From: Taeniopygia guttata
Lineage: Eukaryota; Chordata; Aves; Passeriformes; Estrildidae
Assembly: GCF_048771995.1 (NCBI RefSeq)
Contig: NC_133030.1
Coordinates: 15,529,501 to 15,593,500 of the forward strand
DNA: 64,000 bases
Reading direction: 5' to 3'
Part shown: positions 12,244-25,030 of the stretch, piece after piece
Layout: each line of letters begins with the position of its first letter
Numbering within the stretch: the stretch's first letter is position 1
The notes under the pieces: generated by a model
The model's input: the letters and a program-made list of their open reading frames with translations, nothing else
What the model was told of the DNA's origin: nothing
Database searches by the model: none
Program-made: the position numbers and the translations under genes

Positions 12244-15200
12244 GGAAAAATCCAAAAGTATAAAAATACCTTAAAGAAATGGGAAGTCCTGACTAAGACT
12301 GCTGCCTGCAATTCTCAGAATGGAGACAGCCTTGCCCCTTGGAGAGAGCTTGGTCTGTTTGGGGACATCAGGTAACAGGGTGGTTCAGTCAAAAAATATA
12401 TGTCTTTAAATGAAAAGTGATATATAACTTCAGTTTATGAAATAAAAGCATCAAGTATGAAAATAAATTTTTAGTAAAGTGAATATACAAAATGATTAGA
12501 TAAAAATGGGTTGCTTTGTAGATCCTGCAGGGAGACTCCAAAAAAATAAGCATTTGAGTTTGTTAAACTGCATGGCTTAACTTGCAAATAAGACCTTAAA
12601 TAGGTTTTTTTCCCTTACTTCAAGGATTTTTAAGTGTCATATTAGACATGTGTTCTTTGCAAGAATGGTTCATTTTTCTTGCTGCACTGTTTTTGTGGAT
12701 GATGACTCAAGTTACTCTGGTGACAGTGCAGGCTTTTGACATCAGAGATGTTTGTGGTGATAATATTTTGGGAAATTTTTAAAAGTTCTTAAAAATCTTG
12801 AGTAAAAATATTTCTATTTTATCTTTTTATAAGGCACAAAAATCTTGGAGTTTTTTTGTGGCTGCAAGTTGTTTCTTCTTTAATCCAGACCAAGAAAGGA
12901 ATGAAAAGTCATGTTTTTCAGTATTGAGAAGAGTTCTCTTTTTTAGAAAATAACTTTAAAATACTCTTTTGGTTTGTCTTTATTGTTCCCTCGTATATAT
13001 AATATATTCATATGTGAAAAAATGACACACTGATTAAATTAAAAACTTAGAAGTCAAATTCCCAAAATTCAATCCCCAGACATGGAATCAACCTATTGTG
13101 CAATTTTACTTAACAAATTTTAAACAATACCTGTTTAGGAACTTTATTGGGCAACAATCTAGTAGCTTGAACCTTAGTTGGCTCCAGGGTGAGCAGATGA
13201 CTGAACAGGGATTTAGAGGAATTTTGAAGTGGAAACAATAAATTAAATATAATTTTTCCTGTGGATAAAACATTAAATGACTTTCAAGTCTGTTCCAAAG
13301 AACGTTAAAACGTACCTGAACAAAAGTCTCCTATTTAGACAACTCCTAAAGACTGGTAAGGCAAAAGTAGACGAATCAGATGCATACAGAGGAAGGTTAT
13401 GGTGTCTGAGGCTGTACTTATAGCAACACAACAAAATTGATAAATTCGAACTGCAAATGTTAGAGATTGCAGCAGAACAAGGTTCTCATTCAGCCTTCAT
13501 CTCTTAGCTGAAGCACTGGAAAATTAAAATTTAAAAGTACATTCTTTAAAGCAAATCACTGGATTAAATAATCTTGGATTAATATCACTACAGTGATTAT
13601 AATTCTTTTACTTGTTCCTGTATAGATAAAGGACATCAGTATTTTATTACTTTAAATTGTCAGAAAAAATAACAATAAACAGAAAAGTAAAAGCACAAAA
13701 CAAATTTTTCTTCTAGTATTTGCAAGTGTGAAGGCCTGTGTGCAATTTGACAGTGATTTTAAGTGTCTCCTTCTGTATAAAAACCCTGTGTGCAAAGGTC
13801 ATTGAACCCTATGCAGATTCAGGGCTCACAACTTTATTTAAAGTCAGTTGGAAATGAGTTCCCATGCCCATAAGAATCTAAACATTCTCCAGGATAAAAA
13901 TATAAATAAATCCACAAGGATTGCATCTAACATTGTGAGAAACATTTGTCATAAACTCATCTGGTTTCAAGCCCTTTTCTGCAAAACACAGGACTTCAAA
14001 CTCAGACAAGATTCAAGTGAGCTGGTGTTGATGGATGGCTTTGATATATTACATGTAAAGCACATGATTATGTTTCTTCCCTCTCATAGTCAAATACAGT
14101 TTTAACAGCAAGGGACAACCTGCAGTGGCTTTGTCTCTTTTAAAAATGTATAAAGCAAATAGTGCAATGTAACCTCAGTGCCCCCTGGGACTCTACAAAG
14201 CTGTCATATTATCAGTGTTTAAAAATATGGAACCATGCTAGAAAAAATTTTTAAGTATTGAGTTTACTCCTGCATAAAAAACTCCACACAAATCAATGGA
14301 TGAGGATAAACAGAAGGAAAATAATCATATAGACCAAAATTGCATGTTATACTTGATTTAACAGAGGTTGGATGTTCAGGGGAGTTGTACAAAGTTGAAG
14401 ATGACATATACCACCCTCCATGGATACTCTACACCAATTCTTTGTAGAAATCCTTGGGTTTTAGTCTTTATTTTTGAAATTCTCAAAGCAGCAAGAAAAC
14501 TCATGTTTTCAAAATGCTATTCTAGATATTAAATAAATTCAGGACTTGCCCCCTCTCCTGATTTCTTGAAGGCCTCATTCACTACACCTGCAAGTCAATT
14601 TAGTTACATCTGTGACAGAAGTGATCCCTCTGACTGATTAGAAAACTTTTGGTTACACCCCACTTCATCTTTCCGAGCCAGTGGGTAGCTCTGGAAAGTG
14701 CCCTAAAAAAAAGAAAAAGTTGAGGTTTCAACCTGACAACATGCAACACTATTTTTTCCTGTTAGTTTTTATACATTTAAGTCATTAGGGAACTCTGAAT
14801 GTATCAATTTGTTGCCTCGATAGCATGAGGTAGCTGCTAAATTTATTTGGTTTATACTTGGTGATTAAGGGAGACCGATTCTCTTTTCCTGCCCTTTGAG
14901 GGAGCTTATGGTGTTATGGGGGGCATGTCAGCAATAATTAAGAAATATCCTGGTACAAATCCCAAAAGATACATATTTTTATAAGTAATTCCCCATGGAA
15001 AAATTCTAAAAATGATGTACTTGTTCTGAAAATGCTTCAGGCCTTCTCTAAATAGATTATATTGCTGTTTTTTTTTAAGAGTGCATGACTTGAGGTGCAC
15101 ATTTGGCTTGCAACTCATAAAATCATAGTACAGTTATGTGAGGGAAAACACAGGAATAATCTGCAGTGAACTTCAATGTCTCATAAAGGGTTTATCATTC

Positions 15201-17185
15201 AGACAATAACCCAGGTAGACTTTCATCTCATTTGGACTCCATGGATTTAATTTCTTTTTCTCTTTAGATGTAAGACTTTTATTGTGGTACATATTTCAAA
15301 ATGTTTTCATACTGCACAATGCCTTAAGCCTTATGGTGGGTGTGTTTTGCACTCCAATTTTCCTAGCAATGTGGAATAACTGCATCACTTAGCAGGATAT
15401 CAACCACAGATGCAGTCCTTATAACAATAACCTGTTTGTCAGCTGAATTAAAGATGCTTCCACTTCTTAGTTACAATAAGTTTTGCCTAATTTAAAAGAA
15501 CTGAACATCAGATATTAAAAATATTGGTCTAAACCCAAACAACATGTTCCATCTCCTACTTAGAGACCAGTGAAAGGAAAAGGAGTAAGGGAAGGAAAAT
15601 GCAGCACATATAAATCCAGGTGAAAACAGAAGAGAAAAAAAAAAGGAAAAGAGGCCAAAGACTAGAAGAAAAAACTTTGAATGCGCACAGTAATTCAGTA
15701 AACCTGTAAGCATGAATTGACACTGGTTTTGTTTGCCAGTCTGGTGTTCTGCAGAAATAACCCAGTGCATATATGGAATTATTTGGATACAAACTTTTTT
15801 AAAACCTGGCTTTAGACACCCAGCTTAGAAATTTGGACTCCAAGAAGTATCCCACTTATCCATCCCAGTAGCTGCGACCTACTTTTCTTATGGTCCACTG
15901 CCTCACTGAACTAATGCTACACATTCCCAAAAGTAAGCTCCAACACGGAAAAACTCACAGTACTGGCACTATGGCACAGTAAGCAAAGTGCCCCTGTAGA
16001 TGTTGGGGTGGAGGCTTTTCAGTCAGGACTACTTTGAATAGTGGCAGCCTGCTGTGTGCATTCCCGAGCAGTTTAAGAGCATCAGCTTAAGCTCATACCA
16101 CTGTTTTATCAGGTGAACTCATAACTGTTAAGTGATTCATCCTATTATTGTATCAAAAATCTATGGCTAAAGTGGAATTGGATTCCATGTTTTCTAAATA
16201 GTAAGATAGTAAGTTCATCAAAGCATATTTCTTACCTTGAAGGGCTGCAGTTTAATTCATGTACTTCTAATTATGTAATAAAGAGCTATCTTTTCCCTGC
16301 ACATCACAGCAAGTGCAATAAAACAATACATGCTGGTTATTTAAACAGCTATTTATGGCACTTGTATTTACAACACATGTCAAAATGGGAAGGCAGAGGT
16401 TGAAAGAAACATATCCAAGAACAAAACTCCTCGTCCTTCAGGCAAGGAAGGTCAGGGCACATAATGGAGCAGTCACACTGACCCTCCCAAGGGAGCTGCA
16501 TTTGACATACCACATTTTGGTGTTTTTTTCTGGTCCGTCATGGAGTTGTATAAAGCACTGAGCATAGTTAAGAGGCTGCCTTTTGCCTAGATTTTCAAGA
16601 GGGAGATAAATGATGTAATCATAAAGATTATTATATTTTACATGCAGTGTCCTTCTGATTAATATTGATCCATAAACGGCAAGAGCTCAAACAGCTGAGC
16701 AAGCCTGGATCCATGACTCTTTGCCCCATCACCCTTTCAGAGGTGAAATATTATTTAAAAATAATATTTTTGCCCTCATGAGACACTCTGGGTCATAGGG
16801 AGATAACTAAATGTAAAATCTGGAACAGGGATCTATGAAAGCTGCCACAGGGAAGTGACTGACTGTAACATGTTAGGGAGCAGCACATACCAGGTAGAAT
16901 CATACAGATGCACCAACCAGTGGGTATCAGTCTAATCCTCTTCTGTTCCTTCCATGTGCATAAAGCAAGAAGGATTAGGCATAGGAGAATTTGCCTGATA
17001 GAAAGCAGCTGATGCTTATCTAGAGACATGGACTACCACAGGAGGAAAGTCTTTATGAGTTTAGAAAGGAATATTCTCCTGCCAAAATCCCAGCAGTAGT
17101 GTAGAGCCTTGTTGATTCAAAAGCATCTCTCAGTGCTACACCCTTTCTTCTGTCTGTGTCATTTGCACAGCTATTGATGCTTTGA
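12244..17185. other. Unique AT-rich non-coding DNA
   Basis: No supported gene or transposon. Includes an A/G-rich patch near 15630-15655 and a perfect AT hairpin at 16746-16769. Confidence 0.5.
16746..16769. repeat. Perfect AT inverted repeat (11-bp arms, 2-base loop)
   Basis: AAATATTATTT is followed by two bases and its exact reverse complement AAATAATATTT. It could extrude as a small cruciform; in AT-rich DNA it may also be chance. It is not followed by a T run as an intrinsic terminator would be, and that concept does not apply in a vertebrate. Confidence 0.8.
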
Positions 17186-17228
17186 TCCATCTTCTCTCTG
17201 ATCACAAGTATTTTCTTAAATATTCAAG

Positions 17229-17301
17229 AGAAAGTGAACTACACCCACCAGCACATCGATGTCCAGGAGGAGGAGATCGTACCTCAGATTGCCAATGTCT
17301 T
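17229..17301 (+). other. Exon-like open segment, unproven
   Basis: The frame running 17186-17359 (58 codons between stops) contains the peptide VNYTHQHIDVQEEEIVPQ, whose mixed polar make-up and GC-richer codons (gtg aac tac acc cac cag cac atc) look coding-like beside the AT-rich flanks. A possible acceptor (ttcttaaatattcaag) ends at 17228, and a weak donor (GT at 17302-17303, gtatat) follows. I cannot name the protein. It could be a real internal exon, a fragment of a retrocopy, or coincidence. Confidence 0.2.
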
Positions 17302-20194
17302 GTATATACATGCCCTTCCTTCCTCACAATGGCTTTTATCCTTATTCAAGGCCTTCCTTTAGTAAAATCAAGTCTCTGCAGCTGTGTACCAGGATCTGTA
17401 CCTGTCTTCCTCTCATCTGTGCCTTCTTCTTCCTCTTGTTCTGCAAATCCCTTAAGAAAGTCAAAGCAAAGCAGCTTGAGCACTCTTCATAAGAGCAGGG
17501 ATTCAGGAATCAAGTTTTCTCTCTCTTTGATCTTCCCACAATCTTCCAGCCTCACTTCCATGCATTATTGCAGTTATGATGCAGTAAAACTCAAATTAAG
17601 CTGATGCGGTAGCAAGCTGGGCCGGAAAGCTTCTAAATGAGCAGTCATGGATTAAAATTCTTTTTGAAAATTACCAAAATTATCTTACCTTTGCATAAAA
17701 AAATTCCTCTAATGTTAAATCACTTATAAAGCAAAAAAGCACACATTTAAATTTTTTTTAATCAACATTTAGGTTCAAAAAATATTTTTATATCAGAACT
17801 GTGCTCTAAACCTTGACCTGGAGTCTTAGATCTTATTTTTTTAATTTTCTGAAGCCTGAGTTGGCTTTTTTTTTTTCAGTTCATGAAGAAACTGAGACAT
17901 GAAAATGGGATTTTTTAGCCAGTAACTCATACATTTAGATTTCTGGGTTTAGGTTTTGGAAAAAATGCACCTAGTTGTTTTCTTATTACAATACTGCTGG
18001 TTTTGTTCACCGGTCCATGTTTTTCTTGGAATGTGGTAATGTGGAATGTTTTAAATTAGAGGTTTTACTTTTTACTCTCCAATGTCTACTAAATAAGTCC
18101 ATCATCTAATTCTAAAATTGTGAAGCAGCAAACATACACTTGTAGCCAGCAATACATATATTTTTACTCCAGAGAACTGCTCTTCTGTTCTAAATTTACT
18201 GCAGAAGGTTTCAGAGACAAAAGAAAGGCTCCTTGCCAAACCTAGCTTTGCTTCTTTATAATAATCCTTTAGGTCTCTTCAAATATCCTAACTAAATATT
18301 GTAAACTGCTGAGAAGTTTCCAGAGATAAATAACAGTTGCTGAGCTTCAGCTGACATAACACTTTGTACATAGGATTGTTTCAAAAGAAACTACAGAACA
18401 AATGAAAGCGTTAAATTGGATGCAAATATTAATCAAAGTCATATTTTATACCCTAATTTTAGCTATAATCAGTTTTTGAAATATGAGCCATGCATCATAT
18501 TAAAAATACATGGGATATGATCCCTGCTACTGCAACCCACTGCATACTTTGCCTGCCACCACAACAATCCCCATTGTCTGCTGAATACACATGCTGCTTG
18601 GAATGTGCACTGACGGGTGCATTAGCAGTGCTGAGAGACCCTCAAGGGGGTTGGGTTTGGTGTTTGGTTTAAGTAAGAAATTTAAAGCTGGAATTACAAT
18701 CTGATACTTATGTGCAGCTCTAGAAGGCTGCCCCTACAATTCCTTCTCTTCAAATCAGAACAATTGACCCTGTGATTGATGCAGTCTGTTGGCTCTGGTT
18801 CCCAGCTCTGACACACGTGTCAACTGTTGAGAGGTTTTTAGTCCTAAAATTTCGGCTAATAACTCAAAATTATCCTACTTTGTATTATTCTCTGCCTGTT
18901 CTACTGCATCTGAGCAGGAACAGTCTCTTATTATATGTGCACTATATAAAATGAAGGCTTCTCTCTCCCACTTATTAGCCATGCTTATTTTTTTTTATTA
19001 TTACCCATTAGCAAGTGTTATTAGCCATACCTATGTTTTTTCCAGAATGAAAAGATTTCACACCCCACCAAGCCACCAGTTTTGGAGTCCACAGCTTGAT
19101 GTTATATTTCCAAAACAAGAGAAAAAGGAATTAGAAAGTTTCAGTGTCTCTCTCCTTAGCAAGACATTTTGCCCAATGTAAGAAATCAATTCTGCCTCAC
19201 ACAGACTGAGACAGACAGACCAGTGAAACACTCCCTAGACTGCCTTTTCAAACACCACTCACCATGGCACTCCCTGACTGAAAAAAACCTACCAAACAAC
19301 TCAGTACTTGAAATTGCAGTGGACATCTCAGAACCACAAGCTACGATCAGTTTCAGCTTGATTTGAGTGCTCTTTGGTTGTCATTGATAGTGGTTTTGAA
19401 GCGGATTTACTAAGAACCAAAATTCTGTTGTTTCAGAAACAGTTCACTTGGAGAACCCTGCTCCAAGCTCATGTGATAGCTGTGAAGGTACAGCCATTTT
19501 GCTCAATATTTCATAAGCCATAAGTCCAAATTTAATGAAGGAAAAAGAAATCATTCCCCATCTAGCCATTTTGAATACTGAAGCAGGTATTGTCCTGAAG
19601 ACCACAGACTCGCCATTTCAGATTGTGCTGAACAATTCGAGAAGCCTCTTCAATCTCATCCCTCCCACCACTGCTCCCATGCAAAATTTTCTATTGGTTT
19701 GCTTAAAAGGATCCAATAAATTCTCTGTGTAGTGTGGGTGTTGAGCAGGTGGATGTGAGGAAGAGGATGGTTCCCACCCAGGTGGCATGGAGGCTTTAGC
19801 TGAGGAATTGGTGGCAATGCATTATTGAGGAAAGGAACACACAGTGCTCATAAAGAACACTGACAATTTATGGGTAACATTTCTCATATTTTTTTATCTG
19901 ATAAGGATCAACGCTTGTACAGCTCAACTAACAGGATTGTGGACAGCCCCCCTACCTCCTATCTAGAATTGTGGTGTTTTGTAGCACAACATAAGAGAGT
20001 TGGGAAGTTCTGCCCTTAAAAAATCTGGTGCAAAAAACTTAACAAGAGAAGCTGGCATGTAATAACTTCTCATTAGAAACTTTTTATCCACTTTGGTCCA
20101 AACCAATCACCTCTTCTCCCTTTTCCCTACTTCCAGCAGTATTGTATTTGTAGATTTGAAAATATTCAGATGTAAGTATTTGGGTGGGTTTTAA

Positions 20195-20230
20195 CAAAAA
20201 CAAACAAACAAACAAACAAACAAAAAAACA
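20195..20230 (+). repeat. (AAAC)n microsatellite
   Basis: About seven caaa units plus an A-rich end. Simple repeat. Confidence 0.92.
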
Positions 20231-22534
20231 GGAATAGCAGACACTTGGTGATTTTTTACTTCTGTGGGGAACATCAGTCTGCTGGATCTGTTGATTAGAA
20301 TAATGTTACCTGGAAGTGCTCTTGGATGGGATTTGTACTAGACAGACATGCATTTACTGCAAAGGGCTGATATATGAACTTGGAAAAACAAAAGAGCAGA
20401 TTAAGATAGTACTATTATTCTTTTCTTCCTCATGTTTATTCTTCAGTTTCTAGTCAGCTTGTATAACAAGGAACAGCTGCAGAACAGGCAGGATCTATAA
20501 ATGAAAACAGAAACAACAAAATGTCACATTTTGATAGTATTAACTAGTATTTTCATGTGTGTTCACACTGGAGATTGTGCCAAACTATTCTGAATGTTCT
20601 ATGAACATTCACACTTCCAAAACTTTGACAAAACTGGATTTCGGTTATGGTTCACACACGTACTCTTGCAGGAGGCAAGATTTTCATCACGTTCACCAGA
20701 ATGCCACTAACTGAAGGAAATGCAATAAACTGAAATAAAAACTGAAAAGAAACAATTCAAGCTTTATTTGTAATAACATTGACAGTAGACAATGTTTTTC
20801 CTTCCACAAAATGAGTTATTCTTTTTGTTTAATAAATCTGTTCCCAGAAGGGCTCTGGAACAGATATTTGTGTTCAGTACTATGTGAAACTAACACATGC
20901 ATGCAAAATCACAGCTACCATTCATAGAATTTATTGTTACATCCAAAAAAAGTGTCTCTCACACAGACACTTTAAAAAGCAGGGATGCACAAGATTTTAT
21001 TTTTTTTAAGCAGAGCACATCTTTGTGTTCACTTCTATGGTAGCACTGGAAGAGTGTTGAATAGCATCCATATGGGTAACTCAGTCCTAAGATCAATTAT
21101 TTGGCTTCAGCAGATTGCACAAAAGGTATATTTCCTTCCTTGGAGCCAGACTTTAGGATGAGAGTCTCTCGTACTGCACACAATTAAATGTGTTCTAGTT
21201 TACTGGAAGCCACAGAGGTTGATTTCTGCTCCTTAGCTGTAAAGTACTGCTCAATAAAGGTTTGTTTCCAGACAAAGATTAGATTTCAATGCCAGTAAAG
21301 TTGAAAATTAATTTCTGTTAGGATGAGTAACTTGTTCATTCTATTTGGAGAGCAACCATATACATACAACAGAAGAATCTGCTATAATACTGTGGAGGGA
21401 GGAAAGTACTCTAAAGGTCTTTCCCTTGACAAATGCACAGTCTCAGCACTCCAAAATTACACTCAGGTGGGCTTGGTGTTCCCTCCCAGAAAGTAGCATG
21501 GTAGCTGAAAGGTGTTTTATCATCAACCTACTAAATGTAGGTGATATTGCATATTTTGCCATCCAGGTTTTGTTCTCCATAGAGCAAGCTCAAAGAACAT
21601 GTGGTTTCTACTGTGTACTATAGAACAAAAGAGCCAAAGAAAATATCAAATATGTTGCCCATTGCCTTAGGGTGTTTAGTCAAGGATGTAGAAAAAAATA
21701 ACTAGGCTCCTCTTCACTTTAATAAATAATTACTTCTGCAGAATTGAATAGGCATGTGAGTAAACACTATTCCCTTTCTTTTCTGAGAAAATTCTATTTC
21801 AGGCAAAGCAGCTAACCATAGAGTTAGGAACTTCTGTTCAAGGGTCAGAACCAAAGCCATGATACTTCCTTGCTGTTTTACATTAACTGCTCTGGCCAGT
21901 TTGGTCCACCTTCCTCTCCTTATTCCCACAAGTGAATTACATTCTTTATGAATTTTTCTCTTTGGTATTTAACTCAGCCTTTGCATTGCATAGAGAACTT
22001 GGATCCTCAATGTGGTTTGAATTCTCCAAGCTGGCAAAGTACCTGTAAGAACTGGATTAGTATACAATGAGATGTTACAATCCTTAGTTAAATTTGTGAT
22101 TTTCTCTGTGATTACCTTACTAAATGTAACGTGCTTTTAGATTTGTCAAAGCTCCCCCAAATATTTTGTGTGTGTTTTTTTGTGCTAAACACTGCAGAAT
22201 CACACAAGGAAGCGATTCTCCCTTTTACAAACCATGTATGCTTGCAAGGAAAACCATGAAGAGGAGGTTGTACTGAATATTTCACTGTTAAAACCCCTTA
22301 CAAAGCTCACTATTTTTTTACCAGAGTCATAGTGCTAAGACACTGAATCATCACAGAAATTAAAAAAAATTATTTCTTAGGTATGTGTGCAGCTGATATT
22401 TTCACGTTTTCCTTTCACAGATTTCAGTGGCAACTATTCACATGCACTGTACATGTATTTAATTTTTTATACTGTGATATCAAGATGAGATTTGAGCCTC
22501 AAGGTATCTTCATTAAATAAATGTATAATTTTAA

Positions 22535-22561
22535 TCCACACACACACACACACAGACACAC
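22535..22561 (+). repeat. (CA)n microsatellite
   Basis: About ten CA units, interrupted once by cagaca near the right end. Followed within 25 bp by a short tgtgtgtg run (about 22580-22587), so the two could pair weakly. Confidence 0.92.
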
Positions 22562-23867
22562 TTGGAACACTGCTGTCTCTGTGTGTGTTACTCCAGAATT
22601 GAAAAAGGTGAAAGTGGGAGGAAAATAAGTTAGGTTTTACAGTAGTCTTATTTTTAAAATGTAAGTGTAGAAATCAAAGAGAGGTTGTGTCAAAATGTAC
22701 TCACCAGTTCTATTATGGTCTAAGGAAATTTCAGTTTTCAAAGGTCACCTTGGGCTGTGGTTTTGGCTAATTCCTGCAAGGGCTGGGGTGCAGCTTTCAA
22801 GGTCTCATGGTTTTGCCCTAGAAAGAGGCTCAGAGGGGAAGAAAAAGAGGGGACTTTTCAAAGAACAAACCTATATGACATAACTAATTCATCACTACAC
22901 ATTTTCCTTGATGATATCCTAAGTGAAGAGTCTGGTTCTCTAGTTTTGCCTAGCATAATAGCATTTTTGCATGTTTATGTCAAATTGGGTTCTTCTCCAG
23001 GTTCCCATGCTGGGCTTCTGTCAAGGTAGAGTTTTTTGTCAAGTTTCTGGGTCAGAATATGAAGCTGCTGGTCAAATGGGAAGATGTAAGCCCTTCTAAC
23101 ATCACTGGCTTAGTCCTTCTGGAGGTCTCTAATGCTGGAAAAAGAAAATGCTCTTCAGTAGCTGCTGTTCACATCCAATGGTGGCTCTGTGTGATGCCAG
23201 ATCCTTTGTTCCTGGAAGGATATGAAAGAATATGAGCTTCTGTAGTTATTTTTACTTCAGAAAAATTTGTATTAAACCCCCTGGAATCTTATTCTGTTAA
23301 TACATAGCCTCTGTTCTTAGGGTTATTTCTGCATTTGAACCATTGACAGGGCAATGTTCAATACATGAACAATTCTAGCAGTAGGACTCAAAATCTCAGT
23401 CCTGTCTCACTTGTTTGTTGCATCTCTTGTACTCAGTAGCCATTTGGGGTTTGTTACAGGAAGAAAAGTGAAGAAAATCTCTCAACTATGTAACCAGTAT
23501 ATTTGTGAAATGTTTGCCTCCTCTTGTACCCTCTTTTTCACTTCAAGGATAGGTCCTGCTAGAAATCACTGAGAAAGAAAAAGAAAAAAAAAAGCAGCCA
23601 GGTTAAAGTCTTCAAAGGATTTTCAGACAGTTTTCCATAGGTAGCTAAAAGTGACTCTGTATTACTTGAGTAGTTCACACAGATAACAGGAAGGTTAAAA
23701 CTCACCACGAGTTTTAGAGGCATAACCATCCAGGGAGATGTTTGTCAACCTCTGTCCTCACTCAGGCTGTTCCACCAAGCAGAAGGCAATGCAAAGTTGA
23801 GAAAGCACCAAAGTCTTAATCTTGTTCCCCAGAATCATTCATTACTAGTAGTATTATTATTCAAAGA

Positions 23868-24190
23868 AGCATAGAACAGCTGAGGTTGAAAAGCACCTCT
23901 GCTGATTCTTTAACCCAACTCCCCAGCCCAAAGAAGGGTCGGCTAGAGCAGGTTGACCAGGACCATGCCCAGTCAGTGTTTAAATTGCTCCAAGGGTAAG
24001 GACTCCACAACCTCTCTAGATTACCTGTTTCAATGTCTGACCACCTGCAGTCAAAGCATTTTTTTCTTAAATTTAATTAGAATTTTTTGTATTTCAGTTT
24101 GTGCTCACTGTCTCTTATCTTCTCACTGGATACTACATTTCTTAGTGATGGTCCATAAATAAAAATTCTTCTCCCCAACCCTGGCCAATA
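23868..24190 (-). mobile_element. CR1 LINE fragment
   Basis: The plus strand begins with atagaacagctgaggttg, the complement of a CR1 3' end, and continues through diverged CR1 wording: 'ggctagagcaggttgaccag', 'aaggactccacaacctctct', 'tttcagtttgtgctcactgt'. Sense is minus. Similarity fades past about 24190. It is old (many differences from the usual text) and has no open frame. Confidence 0.88.
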
Positions 24191-24925
24191 TTTTTTTCTC
24201 TCTCAATTTAAATTGAGCTCTGACCTCCATATCAGGAGCCACAAAGAACTACAGTAAGAATTGCATTATTCTAATACTGAACCAGATATTCATTAAGGAT
24301 ATGTAGTCTCTTCTTTGTCACATTCCTCACCCCAACTTTCTCTGCTTATCTTCCAGCAGCATTTTTTTGTGACAGGAAGTAAACAACATAAAGCATACAC
24401 TCTCACTGAAGAGTTATCCCAGGCTTCCATTCCCCCTACTAACTATCAAGTAGCTGAACTATTTAAAAATTAAAATAATTTTTTTTATGTCTCTGCTAAG
24501 CTGAGATCTTTCCCTGGCAAGTTCACGGCTGGAATCAATGTTTATAGCCACATTACCAAAAAAACTAAAAATACAGGGCTTAATAATGAAAAACCTGGTA
24601 CTACCTGAAGTATAATGGAACAGGCGTGCTGCTGTAATAATTCCTTCAGGCCTAGAGAAACTAAGCAATGTTAATTATTAATCAAAAGCAAAGCACCAAT
24701 TTTAAACATTTTTCAAGAAGATGTGCTCATTTAATTACTTGCTACTATATATTATTTTATATCAGTACCTGTCATTCAAAGCCAGCAACACTCACACCAC
24801 TCTGAGGACAATGATCAGAAATAATACCCACAACTCACACAAAACAAGGCCTTAGAAACCACTGAACTAACCTGAGTCCTGTCCTCCTTGTGGCTGTGAA
24901 CACTTCAGAAAATGAGCAACCCTAA

Positions 24926-25030
24926 CAGAATCCCAGAATCATTAAGGTTGGAAAAGGCCTCCCAGGTCATGGAGTCCAACCTCAAACATCACCATGGCAC
25001 TAACAGGACCACATGGTTTAATCACTGCAG
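24926..25030 (-). mobile_element. CR1 LINE 3' end, short fragment
   Basis: 'cagaatcattaaggttgga' and 'ggagtccaacctcaaaca' match the complement of the 3' end of a CR1 subfamily. Only about 105 bp is visible. It lies about 740 bp from the preceding CR1 in the same orientation, but carries its own 3' end, so it is a separate insertion. Confidence 0.85.

Larger units (their letters stand above)
17605..23867. other. Unique AT-rich non-coding DNA
   Basis: No recognised gene. Contains an (AAAC)n tract at 20195-20230 and a (CA)n tract at 22535-22561; otherwise unremarkable. Open frames in 17182-17604 and 22695-23029 do not resemble known proteins. Confidence 0.5.

Noticed and set aside
17182..17604. 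140-codon Ser/Leu-rich + frame overlapping the exon-like segment
   Set aside because: Starts at TTG and is in a different frame from the coding-looking peptide; no domain.
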